A stretch of DNA of 64,000 bases from an uncultured Caulobacteraceae bacterium (GCA_937138625.1 CAKZPF010000003.1:248001-312000), one strand, 5' to 3'. Counted from the stretch's first letter, positions 29,633 to 40,153 are shown. Notes: generated by a model not told the origin, from the sequence alone. Numbers and translations: made by a program.

Positions 29633-30220
29633 TTAGCGGCTGACGCGCTCAACGCGGAAGGGCTTCAAGGTGGCGTCGAGCTTTTGAATGACCTCTGGCG
29701 TAATATCCACCGACGAATTGGCATAAATCAGCTGCGACCGGTCCACCAAGATCTCGGCACCACGGCGGGTGGTGACCTCTTTCAAAATGGGCTCGAGATA
29801 TTTATTGATGGTCTCCATGGCCTTGGCGCGGGTGGCTTCGAGCTCTTGGCCCCGGGTTTTCATCAATTGCTCGAAGTTTTGTGCGCGACGGCCAAGGGCC
29901 TCGACACGCTGCTGAAGCTGCACCTGGGTCAACTGATCACGCTGCGATGAGATGCGATCCTTTTCCGTGGCGATGGCCTTGCTTTCCCGCTCGAGCTCGG
30001 TGTTCATTTGCTCGCCCATGGTTTTCAACTGCTGCATCACGCTTTTCCCGGCAGCCGACTGGCCAATGACACGGGCCTCGTCCATGACCAAAACCGTGGT
30101 AGCTTGGGCATTTTGGGCCGCCGCAGGCTGAGCCAAGCCGATGGATCCCGCCATCAGCACGCCGATGGTCATGGGGGCCGCCAGGACCTTCAGGCTGTTC
30201 ACTGCAAAAACTCGTTTCAT
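29633..30220 (-). CDS. ompH: Periplasmic chaperone Skp/OmpH family
   Basis: A 195-residue exported chaperone that holds unfolded outer-membrane proteins for BamA. It has a signal peptide (cleavage near AQPAAA-QN), then LVMDEARVIGQSAAGK, a long charged helical arm (about 75-150) and a C-terminal hydrophobic segment. It follows bamA by two bases, so the two are translated together. Confidence 0.93.
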   Translation of the reverse strand: MKRVFAVNSLKVLAAPMTIGVLMAGSIGLAQPAAAQNAQATTVLVMDEARVIGQSAAGKSVMQQLKTMGEQMNTELERESKAIATEKDRISSQRDQLTQVQLQQRVEALGRRAQNFEQLMKTRGQELEATRAKAMETINKYLEPILKEVTTRRGAEILVDRSQLIYANSSVDITPEVIQKLDATLKPFRVERVSR

Positions 30221-30222
30221 AC

Positions 30223-32562
30223 TTAGAACCTCGTGATGGATGAGAACCGGAAGGTCTCGGTTTTGTCGTAGTCTTCCTTGGCCAGGATTTGGCTGAAGTC
30301 AAAGCGGATGGGGCCAAAAGGCGACTCCCAAAAGACGCTGACGCCCGCCGATGCCCGCAGGGACATGTCATCCACGACCGAAGGGTTGGTTTTGTCGACA
30401 TCATCCAACATGCCCACGGTGCCGAAATCGGTAAAGACCGCGCCGGTAATACCATATTCCTCGGGCAGGCCCAAGGGGAAGCGCACTTCCAAGGTGCCGA
30501 TGGCATAGGCCTTACCACCCAAGGCATCTTGGAAGGTCAACTCGCGCGGGCCGATACCGGCGGTTTCAAATCCGCGGAAAGACGAGCCGCCTTTGAAAAA
30601 GCGATCGTTGATGCGCACATTGTCGCCGCCCCAGCCGACCACATACCCCGCATCATAGGAGGCACTGGCCACCACATCGGTGATGATGCGCTTGTAAACC
30701 GTGCCGCTGCTTTGGGTTTTCACATACTGCACATCACCCCCCAGGCCCGCAAAATCCTGACTGAAGGACCAGACGAAACCGCTGGAAGGCTTGATGGCGT
30801 CATCGCGTTTGTCCCAGCTGAAGGTGTACCCCACCACAGAGGTCAAACGAGACCCCCGCTGATTACATACCGTCGCCGAGATCAGACCCGCCGTACAGGC
30901 CGCGTCATTGGCCACCACTTCGTCAGTGCGCAAGGAGTATCGCGTATGCAGGAACGAGTGTTCACTGGTGGGGAAACCCGCCCGCACACCAGCCCCGGCC
31001 GAGCGAATGTCAAAACCCGCCGTGTCTTCGTAATTGGTTTGGGTGGCAAAGAGATCGAAGCCTGCCGCCAGATTGCGGCCCAGGAAGCGCGGCTCGGTAA
31101 AGCGCAACTCGGCATTCTGACGCAGCGATGAGGTCGAGAACCCAAGGCGCAGGAACTGCCCACGACCGCGCAGGTTGCGCTCGGTCAAGGAAACATCAAA
31201 CAGCAGGTTATCCACCGACGAGTAACCCAAGCCAAAGGACAGCTCACCGGTCGAGCGTTCTTTGACGTTCACCTTCACCGTCGTGCGGTCGGCTTCGTTA
31301 CCACTGGGGGTTTCTTCGATTTCTACCTCTTGGAAAAAGCCCAAAGCGCGAATTTTTTGTCGCGACCGATCCAGCAAAACCCGGTTGAAGGCATCGCCTT
31401 CGGCGATTTTCATCTCACGGCGAATGACGTGATCCAGGGTCCGGGTGTTGCCCTCAATATCAATGCGATCAACATACACCCGCGGGCCTTCATTGAGCTT
31501 AAAGGTCAGATTGACCTCTTGGGTTTCGCGGTTTTTGTCATAATCCGGCAAAACCTCGACAAAGGCATAGCCCGCAGTGCCCGCAAAGTAATTCAGCGCA
31601 TCAATGGAGGCCTCGATCTTTTTCGCCTGATAGAGGTCACCTTTTTGGATGGGCAATAACAGGCTGAGGTCTTCATCTTTCAAGCTGTCGAGCGTGGTTT
31701 CGACCTTCACGTCACCAAAAGTGTATTTCTCGCCCTCGTCCAAGGTGAAGGTCAGATAGAAATCTTCTTGGTCCGGGCTGAGCGCCGCCGTGGCCGAAAC
31801 CACACGGAAATCGGCATAGCCATGATTACTGTAATGCTGGCGCAGCAACTCTTGGTCATAATCAATGCGATCCGGGTCGTAATTGTCATTTGAGCTCAGC
31901 GGGCGGTACCACCGCGACTGGCGCGTGATGATCTCGTCACGCAATTCGCGATCGGAAAAGGCGTTGTTGCCAATGAAGTTGATGCGGCGGATCCCTGTGG
32001 TTGGCCCCTCGTCAATTTCAAAAATCAGGTCAACACGCTTTTGCTCGAGCTCCTTGACCTTGGGGGTCACGGTCGCTGCAAAATAGCCCGAACGCCGATA
32101 CACTTCGATGATGCGTTGCACATCCGACTGCACGCGGGCACGGGTGAACACCGAACGCGGGGCTGCCGTGACCTCTTCGCGCAGTTTGTCGGTGCCAACG
32201 TGTTTGTTGCCCTCGAATTTTACCTGGTTGATGATGGGGTTTTCCACCACATACACAACCAGGACATCGCCCTGCATTTGCAGTTTGGCGTCGGCAAACA
32301 ATCCGGTGGCGAACAAAGCCTTGATCGACTGGTCAGCTGCCGCCGGCGTATACCGATCACCGATCTGCAAGGTCATGTAAGAAGCGACTGTGGCAGGCTC
32401 GACACGCTCGGCGCCCTGAACGGCGATGTTACGGATGTAGGGATTCGCTTGATCAGCAGCCGTTGGCGTTGATTGCGCCCACGCCGGCACCGTCAATTGT
32501 GTCAACCAAATCAAGGCCATACAAACAAGCGCCACTGATTTGCGAAGGGGTGATGTTGTCAT
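30223..32562 (-). CDS. bamA: Outer-membrane assembly factor BamA
   Basis: The essential Omp85 insertase. The 779-residue protein has a signal peptide (cleavage after VPAWA), five POTRA domains (about 40-430; first IRNIAVQGAERVEPATVASY) and the 16-strand barrel, which includes the conserved KGGSSFRGFE close to the VRGF/Y motif of loop 6, and ends in a terminal Phe. It lies between rseP and ompH as usual. A 52-base gap separates it from rseP. Confidence 0.98.
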   Translation of the reverse strand: MTTSPLRKSVALVCMALIWLTQLTVPAWAQSTPTAADQANPYIRNIAVQGAERVEPATVASYMTLQIGDRYTPAAADQSIKALFATGLFADAKLQMQGDVLVVYVVENPIINQVKFEGNKHVGTDKLREEVTAAPRSVFTRARVQSDVQRIIEVYRRSGYFAATVTPKVKELEQKRVDLIFEIDEGPTTGIRRINFIGNNAFSDRELRDEIITRQSRWYRPLSSNDNYDPDRIDYDQELLRQHYSNHGYADFRVVSATAALSPDQEDFYLTFTLDEGEKYTFGDVKVETTLDSLKDEDLSLLLPIQKGDLYQAKKIEASIDALNYFAGTAGYAFVEVLPDYDKNRETQEVNLTFKLNEGPRVYVDRIDIEGNTRTLDHVIRREMKIAEGDAFNRVLLDRSRQKIRALGFFQEVEIEETPSGNEADRTTVKVNVKERSTGELSFGLGYSSVDNLLFDVSLTERNLRGRGQFLRLGFSTSSLRQNAELRFTEPRFLGRNLAAGFDLFATQTNYEDTAGFDIRSAGAGVRAGFPTSEHSFLHTRYSLRTDEVVANDAACTAGLISATVCNQRGSRLTSVVGYTFSWDKRDDAIKPSSGFVWSFSQDFAGLGGDVQYVKTQSSGTVYKRIITDVVASASYDAGYVVGWGGDNVRINDRFFKGGSSFRGFETAGIGPRELTFQDALGGKAYAIGTLEVRFPLGLPEEYGITGAVFTDFGTVGMLDDVDKTNPSVVDDMSLRASAGVSVFWESPFGPIRFDFSQILAKEDYDKTETFRFSSITRF

Positions 32563-32614
32563 TGTGTCCCTCTTGAACCCGCATATCCCGAACGACCCTC
32601 TTATCAGGTCCCGA

Positions 32615-33829
32615 TCAGCTTACCAACCCACGAAGGGCATCAATCACTTTCAAATTCACAAGGTCATTCCAGGTGGCAAAAACCATCAGCCCCAGGATCA
32701 TCACCAGCCCCACCTGGAAGCCAAAATTTTGCACCCGTTCCGGCAAGGGTTTTCCGCGCACGGCCTCGTAGGTGTAAAAGACAATATGCCCCCCATCCAG
32801 CATGGGGATGGGAAACAGGTTCAGCATACCGATGCTGACCGACAGAATGGCCGAAAGGTGAATCAGTGCAATAAAGGCCATCGAGAGCTTTTCGCCAATA
32901 CTTTCGCCCGCTTGCAGGCCGGCCTCGGCGGTTTGCCCGGTGATCTTGGCAATGCCCAAGGGCCCGCTGAGCTGGTCGGCCGGCGCAATGCCCAAGATGA
33001 TGCGTTTCAAATAGCCCAGTGTCTCGGTGGTCACCTGCCAGGTGCGCTTGGCGCCTTCGGCCACAGCATCGATGGGGCCATAATGGATGCGCTGAATGTC
33101 GCTGCCTTGGGTGCTGCGGCTGATGCCCAGTACGCCGATTTTATGCTCATAACCAAAGCGATCCGTGACGACCTTGCGTTCGGGTGTCGCCTGCAGCTCA
33201 ACAACCTGACCATCCCGGCGAACTTGGAAGTCAATCTCGGCACCGGCACGATAGGCCACGATTTCTTGCAGATCTGAAAAGCTGTTGATGCTGCGGCCAT
33301 TGGCCTCGAGGATCACATCGCCGGACTGAAAGCCCGCGGCCTCGGCGGCACTTTCTGGCACGACTTGGTCCACGCGAGCCTCGGTGACCTCGCGGCCGAG
33401 GGTCATGAATAGGGCGGCGAAAATAACAATCGCCAGCAGATAATTGGCCATCGGCCCAGCGGCGGCAATGATGATGCGCTGCCAGACGGGCTTGAAATGA
33501 TAATAGTCTTTGACGGCGGCCTCGCCTTCCTCGGCGGCGATATGATCGCGCATTTGCTCCAGGTGGCTTTTGTCCGGCACACTGGCCGCATTGATATCGC
33601 CAGAGAACTTGACATACCCCCCCAGCGGCAAGGCACAGACCTTCCACTCGACGCCATTTTTATCGGTGCGCCCAAACAGCTTTTGCCCAAAGCCAATGGA
33701 AAAGGCATCGATTTTGGTCTTAAAAATCCGCCCAGCCAAATAGTGGCCATACTCGTGCACCGCCACCACCAGCGTCAGAACAAACAAAAACGGAATGATG
33801 GTGGTAATCAGACTGACAACAGTATCCAC
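32615..33829 (-). CDS. rseP: Site-2 zinc metalloprotease RseP
   Basis: An intramembrane protease that cuts anti-sigma factors and leftover signal peptides. The 404-residue protein has the zinc site HEYGH (His25, Glu26, His29) in its first helix, PDZ domains in the middle (about 115-290, with ESAAEAAGFQSGDVILEANG), and a C-terminal helix with NLFPIPMLDGGHIVF, the LDG motif. It lies three bases after dxr. Confidence 0.97.
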   Translation of the reverse strand: MDTVVSLITTIIPFLFVLTLVVAVHEYGHYLAGRIFKTKIDAFSIGFGQKLFGRTDKNGVEWKVCALPLGGYVKFSGDINAASVPDKSHLEQMRDHIAAEEGEAAVKDYYHFKPVWQRIIIAAAGPMANYLLAIVIFAALFMTLGREVTEARVDQVVPESAAEAAGFQSGDVILEANGRSINSFSDLQEIVAYRAGAEIDFQVRRDGQVVELQATPERKVVTDRFGYEHKIGVLGISRSTQGSDIQRIHYGPIDAVAEGAKRTWQVTTETLGYLKRIILGIAPADQLSGPLGIAKITGQTAEAGLQAGESIGEKLSMAFIALIHLSAILSVSIGMLNLFPIPMLDGGHIVFYTYEAVRGKPLPERVQNFGFQVGLVMILGLMVFATWNDLVNLKVIDALRGLVS

Positions 33830-33832
33830 AGA

Positions 33833-35074
33833 TTAAACCTCTTCTACATGCTTGGGGGCGTGAGACACACGGGTGCCCAAGGCGGCAACAACCGACACGG
33901 CCCACCGCCGTGCTTTTTTATCCAGCATCAAAATGTCTTCGATATCGTGGGCGGACTGAACCGCCGATGAAGCGTCATGGGCCAAGGCGTGCTCTATGAC
34001 CTCGGCCACCACGCGGGCGATATCCAGAAAGCCAATCTTGCCCATCAAAAAGGCCTCAACCGCCACTTCGTTGGCCGCGTTCAGCACGCAGGGCATACCG
34101 CCCCCCAGCCGCAAGGCCGCACGCGCCATATCCAACAACGGAAAACGACGGGGGTCGTGGCGCTCGAAAGTCAAACTTTGCAATGTTGCCAGATCCAACC
34201 GCGGCGCGGGCCAGGCAATCCGCATGGGCCATCCCAGCGCATAGGCAATGGGGGTGCGCATATCGGGGGGCGACAACTGCGCCAAACTGGAGCCATCGGT
34301 GTAGGTGACCATCGAATGCACAATGGATTCGGGATGCACCAGCACATCGATGTTTTGCTCGGGCATATGAAACAACAAGGCGGCCTCGATCAGCTCCAGC
34401 CCCTTGTTCATCATGGTGGCACTGTCGACCGAGATCTTGGCCCCCATCGACCAATTGGGATGATCACAGGCCTGGCGCGCCGTGACCTGTGCCATTTCCG
34501 CCAAACTGGATTGCCGGAAAGGCCCACCCGATGCGGTCAGGGTGATGTGATCCACCTGGCTTGCGTTTTCAGGCTCGAGAACCTGGTAAATGGCGCTGTG
34601 TTCGCTGTCGACGGGCAAAATGGTGGCCCCGGCCCGCTTGGCAGCGGTCATCAGGTTTTGGCCCGCACAGACCAGACTTTCTTTGTTGGCGAGCGCAATG
34701 GTGGCCCCCCGTTTGGCCGCTGTCAGCACCGGCAGCAATCCCGCGACACCCACAATGGCGGCCATCACCCAATCTGATGGGCGCTGCGCGGCCTCGAGGA
34801 CCGCGCTGTCCCCGGCCGAGACTTCGATATCCAAACCCGCAAGCGCCGTTTTCAGAAGGGGATAGCCCGCTTCATCGGCCAGAACCACGGATTTGGGCTG
34901 AAACTCGCGGGCCTGGGCGATCAGAGCCTCGACATTGCTGTGGGCCACCAGGGCCTCAATCTGGCCGGGCTCCACACCCTTGTGACGCAACAGATCCAGC
35001 GTGGCGGTGCCAACGCTGCCCGTCGAGCCCAAAATTGTATAACTGGTGTGTGTGGGGTGTGTCTGCATATCCAT
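33833..35074 (-). CDS. dxr: 1-deoxy-D-xylulose 5-phosphate reductoisomerase
   Basis: Second step of the MEP isoprenoid pathway, giving methylerythritol phosphate with NADPH. The 413-residue protein has the NADPH-binding ILGSTGSVGTATLDLL, ALANKESLVCAG, the metal-site PVDSEHSAIYQVL, TASGGPFR, and MGAKISVDSATMMNKGLELIEA. Two ATG codons (35074 and 35068) could start it. It supplies precursors to UppS two genes away. Confidence 0.97.
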   Translation of the reverse strand: MDMQTHPTHTSYTILGSTGSVGTATLDLLRHKGVEPGQIEALVAHSNVEALIAQAREFQPKSVVLADEAGYPLLKTALAGLDIEVSAGDSAVLEAAQRPSDWVMAAIVGVAGLLPVLTAAKRGATIALANKESLVCAGQNLMTAAKRAGATILPVDSEHSAIYQVLEPENASQVDHITLTASGGPFRQSSLAEMAQVTARQACDHPNWSMGAKISVDSATMMNKGLELIEAALLFHMPEQNIDVLVHPESIVHSMVTYTDGSSLAQLSPPDMRTPIAYALGWPMRIAWPAPRLDLATLQSLTFERHDPRRFPLLDMARAALRLGGGMPCVLNAANEVAVEAFLMGKIGFLDIARVVAEVIEHALAHDASSAVQSAHDIEDILMLDKKARRWAVSVVAALGTRVSHAPKHVEEV

Positions 35075-35084
35075 ATCGGTCGTG

Positions 35085-35888
35085 TTATCCCTGGCTCCAC
35101 AATACGGGCAAGAAAGTCAAGATGCCGGTGGCCACCACCATAGCGGCCATCAACCCATCAATGCGATCCAACAGGCCCCCATGGCCCGGGATCAAGCCGC
35201 CTGCATCCTTGGTGCCAAACTCACGCTTCATCAGGGATTCAAACAAATCTCCAAATTGCGAGGCCACACTCAGGATCAAACCCAAAACCAACAGCGCCAG
35301 AATGCCATGATGGGGCGCGAAGACAAAGTGAAAAGCCACCCCCGTGGCCATGGCCGCCACCGCCCCCCCAATGGCCCCGGACCAGGTTTTGTTGGGTGAC
35401 ACCGCAGGCGCAAGCTTCGCGCCGCCGACCATACGCCCAGCCACATAAGCCGCAGAATCTGTGGCCCAAATCGCCAAAACCACCAGCATAACCAGAAGTT
35501 GCCCATCCGGCGCTTGGCGCAGCCACAGGGCACACACATGGGGCACCCCCACATAAATCACACCAAAGGCCACATCGGCGATGCCGCCGCGTTTGATCAC
35601 AGCCACCAGTGCCGCGAACGCCGCACCCGCCACAATGCACCAGAACGCCAAGCCAAACGCCCCCATTTGGCCCAAAATCACCCCCAACAGGATCGAGCCC
35701 GCCTGGATGATAACCGTGGTGTGGCGCAGGCGCGGCACGGACATCTTGGCCCATTCCCAGGCGCACAACACCGCCGAGATCATAATCAAGCCAAAATAAA
35801 ACCAGCCGCCGAACCATATGCTCAGCAGCACGGCTGGACCCAAAATGGCCGCAGAGATAAGACGCAAGGTCAACTGGCGATCGGGCAT
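35085..35888 (-). CDS. cdsA: Phosphatidate cytidylyltransferase
   Basis: Makes CDP-diacylglycerol for phospholipid synthesis, using CTP. The 267-residue polytopic membrane protein shows the family pattern of about seven helices, SPNKTWSGAIGG, and the signature KDAGGLIPGHGGLLDRIDGL. It begins directly at the uppS stop. Confidence 0.97.
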   Translation of the reverse strand: MPDRQLTLRLISAAILGPAVLLSIWFGGWFYFGLIMISAVLCAWEWAKMSVPRLRHTTVIIQAGSILLGVILGQMGAFGLAFWCIVAGAAFAALVAVIKRGGIADVAFGVIYVGVPHVCALWLRQAPDGQLLVMLVVLAIWATDSAAYVAGRMVGGAKLAPAVSPNKTWSGAIGGAVAAMATGVAFHFVFAPHHGILALLVLGLILSVASQFGDLFESLMKREFGTKDAGGLIPGHGGLLDRIDGLMAAMVVATGILTFLPVLWSQG

Positions 35889-36689
35889 TTAGGCCTCCAG
35901 CCGCGCGGGGCTGGTGGGTTCATTTTGGCTGTCTTTACGCGCACCAAAACGCCGATCACGCCGGGCATATTCCGCCAATGCCGCGTCCAAGGCCTCGGCG
36001 CCATAATCAGGCCAGAGGGTGTCTTGGAAGACCAATTCCGCATAGGCACATTGCCACAACAAAAAATTCGAGAGGCGCTGTTCGCCGCTGGTGCGGATCA
36101 GCAAATCCACATCCGGCAAGCCCCGGGTCATCAAAGCGGCATTGACATCGGCCTCGGTGATTATGGTTGTTTTGCCAGATGAAGACAATTCAACAATCGA
36201 TTGAACAGCCGAAATAATTTCGTCCCTGGCCCCATAATTAAAGGCCACATTCAAATTCAGATGCGTGCCCTCGGCGGTACGGGCCTCGGCCTCGTCCAGC
36301 AGAGCCAAAATATCGGGCTCGAGCCCCTGTCGAGAGCCGATGATGCGCACTTTGACCCCTTCGGCAGCCAGTTTTTTCACATCGGCGTGCACGAACTCAC
36401 GCAACAGACCCATGAGGTCGGTGACCTCTTGGCGGGGGCGCTGCCAGTTTTCCGTCGAAAAGCCAAACACCGTCAAATAGGGAATGCCGCGCTCGCCCGC
36501 CGCGCGCACGGTGCGTCGCAAGGCCTCGACGCCAGCGCGATGCCCTAAAACCCGAGGTTTTTTATGTTGGGTGGCCCAGCGGCCATTGCCATCCATGATA
36601 ATGGCCACATGTTGAGGCAAACCGGTGCCATCGCCAAAGCCTGAGGCCGTGACATTGGGGTCGGAACACTGCGGATCATACGGCGCCAT
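35889..36689 (-). CDS. uppS: Undecaprenyl diphosphate synthase
   Basis: A cis-prenyltransferase making the C55 lipid carrier for peptidoglycan and O-antigen. The 266-residue protein has HVAIIMDGNGRWATQ with the catalytic Asp, FSTENWQRP, and the C-terminal DLLIRTSGEQRLSNFLLWQ with YAELVF. The N terminus and C terminus carry short extra segments. It lies 28 bases after frr. Confidence 0.97.
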   Translation of the reverse strand: MAPYDPQCSDPNVTASGFGDGTGLPQHVAIIMDGNGRWATQHKKPRVLGHRAGVEALRRTVRAAGERGIPYLTVFGFSTENWQRPRQEVTDLMGLLREFVHADVKKLAAEGVKVRIIGSRQGLEPDILALLDEAEARTAEGTHLNLNVAFNYGARDEIISAVQSIVELSSSGKTTIITEADVNAALMTRGLPDVDLLIRTSGEQRLSNFLLWQCAYAELVFQDTLWPDYGAEALDAALAEYARRDRRFGARKDSQNEPTSPARLEA

Positions 36690-36717
36690 GAGCGCTCCTG
36701 GCCGAGGTGGGGGTCAA

Positions 36718-37269
36718 TCAGACCTGCATAATTTCGGCTTCTTTGGCTTTCAACAGCTCATCGATTTTTTCGATATGCTGGTCGGTCAAGGCTTGGACCT
36801 CTTTTTCCAGACCCTTTTGCTCGTCTTGGCTGATGTCACCGTCTTTTTCGGCTTTTTTCAGCATGTCATTGGCTTCACGGCGCACGTTGCGCACAGACAC
36901 GCGCGAGGTTTCGGCGTATTTGCCGGCCATTTTCACCAGCTCCTTGCGGCGCTCTTCGTTCAGGGCCGGCATGGGCACGCGCACGGTGGTGCCATCCACC
37001 ACCGGGTTCAACCCCAGGCCCGCATTGCGAATGGCCTTTTCGACGCTGACCACCAAGCCCTTGTCCCAGACGTTCACCGACATCATGCGGGCTTCGGGCA
37101 CGCTGATGGCGCCAACCTGGTTCATCGGCATGTTCGAACCATAGGCCTCGACCATAATGGGCTCCAACAAGGCCGCTGAGGCCCGGCCCGTGCGCAAACC
37201 GGCAAATTCAGATTTCAGGCTGGCGATGGCCGCGTCCATACTTTTTTTGAAGGGCGAAAGATCGGTCAT
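36718..37269 (-). CDS. frr: Ribosome recycling factor
   Basis: Splits post-termination ribosomes with EF-G. The 183-residue protein has the usual length and motifs: [26 protein letters not shown]-type segment ([15 protein letters not shown]), and [22 protein letters not shown]. It is in the conserved order tsf-pyrH-frr-uppS. Confidence 0.98.
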   Translation of the reverse strand: MTDLSPFKKSMDAAIASLKSEFAGLRTGRASAALLEPIMVEAYGSNMPMNQVGAISVPEARMMSVNVWDKGLVVSVEKAIRNAGLGLNPVVDGTTVRVPMPALNEERRKELVKMAGKYAETSRVSVRNVRREANDMLKKAEKDGDISQDEQKGLEKEVQALTDQHIEKIDELLKAKEAEIMQV

Positions 37270-37281
37270 GCGAAGGATCCC

Positions 37282-38040
37282 TTATGTGGTTTTGTGTTCG
37301 GAAATCACGGTGTGCTTGCCCTGCCCTTGCAGAACGTGGTGCAAGCCCCCGCGCGTGTGAATGGAAAAGACCAAGATGGGAATCGAGTTTTCCCGCATCA
37401 AGCTGACGGCCGAGGCATCCATAACCCGCAGATCTTTGGCCAAAACGTCCATATAGCTAAGGGACGGCAGGTGTTCAGCCGTGGCATCCTTTTTGGGATC
37501 CGCCGTATAAACCCCATCCACCTGGGTGCCTTTCATCAGGGCATCACAGCCCATTTCCGCCGCCCGCAAGGCCGCTGCCGTGTCGGTGGTGAAAAAGGGA
37601 TTGCCGGTGCCGGCCGCAAAAATCACCACCCGCCCCTTTTCCATATGGCGAATGGCCCGGCGGCGGATATAGGGCTCGCAGACCGTCATCATCGGAATGG
37701 CCGAGAGCACACGGGTATCGAGCCCCTGCCCTTCAAGTGCGGTTTGCATCGCCAGGGCGTTCATCACGGTCGCCAGCATGCCCATATAATCGGCGCTGGC
37801 GCGCTCCATACCCTGGGCCGCGCCCGACACCCCGCGAAAGATATTGCCCCCACCAATGACCAAACACAGCTCTGCCCCGCCTTTAACGGCGGCGGCCACG
37901 TCGCTGGCAATGGCTTCGGCGGTTTTCATATCAATGCCGTAACTGCCATCGCCCATCAGGGCTTCGCCGGAAATTTTCAACAGCACGCGCTTATAACGCA
38001 GGGGGGATGTCGTCTGACCCTCTGACGCTGTTTCGCTCAT
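37282..38040 (-). CDS. pyrH: Uridylate kinase
   Basis: Phosphorylates UMP to UDP, feeding pyrG and UDP-sugar synthesis. The 252-residue protein has [26 protein letters not shown], and the terminal domain with [16 protein letters not shown] and [14 protein letters not shown]. The start at 38040 is preferred because AAAAGGAC lies before it; the reading frame is open to an ATG at 38088. A hairpin separates it from tsf. Confidence 0.97.
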   Translation of the reverse strand: MSETASEGQTTSPLRYKRVLLKISGEALMGDGSYGIDMKTAEAIASDVAAAVKGGAELCLVIGGGNIFRGVSGAAQGMERASADYMGMLATVMNALAMQTALEGQGLDTRVLSAIPMMTVCEPYIRRRAIRHMEKGRVVIFAAGTGNPFFTTDTAAALRAAEMGCDALMKGTQVDGVYTADPKKDATAEHLPSLSYMDVLAKDLRVMDASAVSLMRENSIPILVFSIHTRGGLHHVLQGQGKHTVISEHKTT

Positions 38041-38113
38041 GCGTTTGTCCTTTTCCGCGGTCGTGGCTGTGGGATCGATACTGTCCATGGTGGTCTACTG
38101 ATCACAAACTTTA

Positions 38114-38135
38114 GGCCCCCGATCAAGCGGGGGCC
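38114..38135 (-). terminator. Hairpin between tsf and pyrH
   Basis: GGCCCCCG at 38114-38121 pairs with CGGGGGCC at 38128-38135 over a six-base loop. Read on the minus strand it follows the tsf stop and is trailed by TAAAGTTTG, a poor U-tract. It may attenuate rather than stop transcription into pyrH. Confidence 0.55.
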
Positions 38136-38148
38136 TTGAAGTTTTGTC

Positions 38149-39084
38149 TTAGGCGTTGACTTGACCCGAAGCGGCCGCCACTTCGGCAGCGAAGTCTTCT
38201 TCTTTCTTTTCAACACCCTCGCCAAGCTCCAGGCGAATAAAGCCCTCAAGCTTCACCTTGCCGGAAAACTCTTTGTCCAGATAGGCTTCGACTGTGTTGT
38301 CAGGGTCCATGACAAACGACTGCTTGCCCAGCACCACCTCTTCCATGAATTTGCGCAAACGCCCTTCGATCATTTTTTCAATGACGTTATCAGGCTTGCC
38401 ACTTTCCCGAGCTTGTTCGGTGAAAATGGCCTTTTCACGCTCGATCACATCGGCCTCGAGATCATCAGCCGAGGTCGACAGCGGGCGGGTTGCCGCCACG
38501 TGCATGGCAATCTTGCGCCCAGCTTCCAGCATTTTGTCTTGGTTTTCACCACCGGACAACGCCACCAACACGCCAATTTTCCCCATTTCCGGGGTGGCGG
38601 CGTTGTGAATGTAGCTGGCGACCACGCCCTCTTCCACATCCAGGCGCTGCAGACGACGCAGGCTCATGTTCTCGCCGATGGTGGCGATCATGTCTTGCAC
38701 GGTCTCGTCAACGGTTTTGCCGCTGTCGGTCTTGGCGGCCTTTACGGCCTCCAGGTCCCCACCGGCATCCAAGGCCGTGGCGGCAATGCGCTTCAGATTG
38801 CTCTGGAAGGTTTCGTTGCGGGCTACAAAGTCAGTTTCCGAGTTCAACTCAACGGCGATCCCGCTCATGCCCTTGCCCTTGCTTTGTGTGGCCACGGCCA
38901 CCAGACCTTCGGCGGCGACGCGATCGGCCTTTTTGGCGGCTTTCGACAAGCCCTTGGCTTTCAGCCAATCCATGGCGGCTTCAACGTCACCATTGGTTTC
39001 CGACAAAGCTTTTTTGCAATCCATCATGCCCGCGCCTGATTTTTCGCGCAGCTCTTTGACCATACCTGCTGTAATCTCAGCCAT
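38149..39084 (-). CDS. tsf: Elongation factor Ts
   Basis: Guanine-nucleotide exchange factor for EF-Tu. The 311-residue protein has the N-terminal UBA-like domain ([19 protein letters not shown] with [11 protein letters not shown]) and [24 protein letters not shown] in the core. AAGGAG is eight bases before the ATG at 39084 but only two before the ATG at 39090, so 39084 is chosen. It follows rpsB after a strong hairpin. Confidence 0.98.
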   Translation of the reverse strand: MAEITAGMVKELREKSGAGMMDCKKALSETNGDVEAAMDWLKAKGLSKAAKKADRVAAEGLVAVATQSKGKGMSGIAVELNSETDFVARNETFQSNLKRIAATALDAGGDLEAVKAAKTDSGKTVDETVQDMIATIGENMSLRRLQRLDVEEGVVASYIHNAATPEMGKIGVLVALSGGENQDKMLEAGRKIAMHVAATRPLSTSADDLEADVIEREKAIFTEQARESGKPDNVIEKMIEGRLRKFMEEVVLGKQSFVMDPDNTVEAYLDKEFSGKVKLEGFIRLELGEGVEKKEEDFAAEVAAASGQVNA

Positions 39085-39108
39085 TGTCATTTCTCCTTAG
39101 CATTGAAA

Positions 39109-39131
39109 GAGCGCCCCATCTCGGGGCGCTC
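39109..39131 (-). terminator. Strong hairpin between rpsB and tsf
   Basis: GAGCGCCCC at 39109-39117 pairs perfectly with GGGGCGCTC at 39123-39131 over a five-base loop. On the minus strand it follows the rpsB stop by four bases and is trailed by TTTCAATG. It is a candidate partial terminator setting the ratio of S2 to EF-Ts. Confidence 0.65.
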
Positions 39132-39135
39132 GGGA

Positions 39136-40071
39136 TTATTCGGTTTTGGCGTCGGCGGCTTGATCCGCTTTTGTCTCTGCCGTGCCTTCGTCAGCCTTAT
39201 CCTCATCCGCTTTGGCAGCGGGCTTTTTGCGGCCTTTGGTCTCGACCTTTACGGCTTTGTCCGCGTCCGCTTTGGCCTCACTCTTTTCATCGGCCTTATC
39301 ATTCGCTTTATCTTGGGCCGGGGCCACAGCCGCCTCCATCGGGGGCTCGGCGGCCTCACCGGCATCCACGCCCAGGGCCTCTTGGCTTTGGGCCAGCCCC
39401 TCAAGGGCGGCACTCGCGATCAACTCGCAATACATGGTGATGGCGCGGGTGGCGTCATCATTGCCTGGGATGGGGTAATCGATGCCATCGGGGTCACAGT
39501 TGGTGTCCACGACCGCAATCACGGGAATGCCCAGCTTGCGGGCCTCTTGGATGGCGATGGCCTCTTTGTTGGTGTCGATCACGAACATCAGATCCGGCTG
39601 ACCGCCCATGTCCTTGATCCCGCCCAGGGCACGCTCCAGTTTCTCTTGCTCGCGGGTCAGCTGCAGGATTTCTTTTTTCTTACGGCCAGGTGCGCCGTTT
39701 GCCAAAATCTCGGTCACGTCACGCAAACGCTGAATGGACTTGGAAATGGTGCTCCAGTTGGTCAGCGTACCGCCCAACCAGCGCTGATTCATATAGTATT
39801 GCGCGCAACGATTGGCCGCATCGGCAATCGGGCCCGAGGCCTGGCGCTTGGTGCCCACAAACAGCACACGACCACCACCGGCGGCGACTTCACGCACCTT
39901 CAGCAACGCCTGGTGCAGCAATGGCACGGTTTGCGATAGGTCAATGATGTGGATATTGGACCGCGCCCCAAAGATATACTTGTCCATCTTGGGGTTCCAG
40001 CGGTGGGTTTGGTGGCCAAAGTGCGCGCCCGCTTCCAACAGATCACGCATGCCAACATTCGGCATAGACAT
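39136..40071 (-). CDS. rpsB: 30S ribosomal protein S2 with long C-terminal tail
   Basis: A 311-residue S2. The core (about 1-235) shows [32 protein letters not shown] and [20 protein letters not shown]. The last 70 residues are a low-complexity tail rich in Ala, Lys, Glu and Asp, as often seen in alphaproteobacterial S2 and longer than the usual 230-260 residue protein. The start at 40071 has AAGGAG at a good distance; the frame continues upstream to 40326 without such a site. Confidence 0.97.
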   Translation of the reverse strand: MSMPNVGMRDLLEAGAHFGHQTHRWNPKMDKYIFGARSNIHIIDLSQTVPLLHQALLKVREVAAGGGRVLFVGTKRQASGPIADAANRCAQYYMNQRWLGGTLTNWSTISKSIQRLRDVTEILANGAPGRKKKEILQLTREQEKLERALGGIKDMGGQPDLMFVIDTNKEAIAIQEARKLGIPVIAVVDTNCDPDGIDYPIPGNDDATRAITMYCELIASAALEGLAQSQEALGVDAGEAAEPPMEAAVAPAQDKANDKADEKSEAKADADKAVKVETKGRKKPAAKADEDKADEGTAETKADQAADAKTE

Positions 40072-40107
40072 TCGGTTTTCTCCTTCTCCGGTTAGCCTCC
40101 GCAAGGG

Positions 40108-40153
40108 GGTGTGCCGGGACATCCCGGACCGGAGCGAGCGATGGCAACACACC
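40108..40153 (-). promoter_or_regulatory. Structured rpsB 5' leader
   Basis: Within the 225-base gap between rpsB and dnaE, GGTGTG (40108-40113) can pair with CACACC (40148-40153), enclosing a perfect hairpin CCGGGA-CA-TCCCGG (40114-40127). Read on the minus strand this lies about 40 bases before the rpsB start, where ribosomal-protein leaders bind their own product. The rest of the gap shows no gene. Confidence 0.4.
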
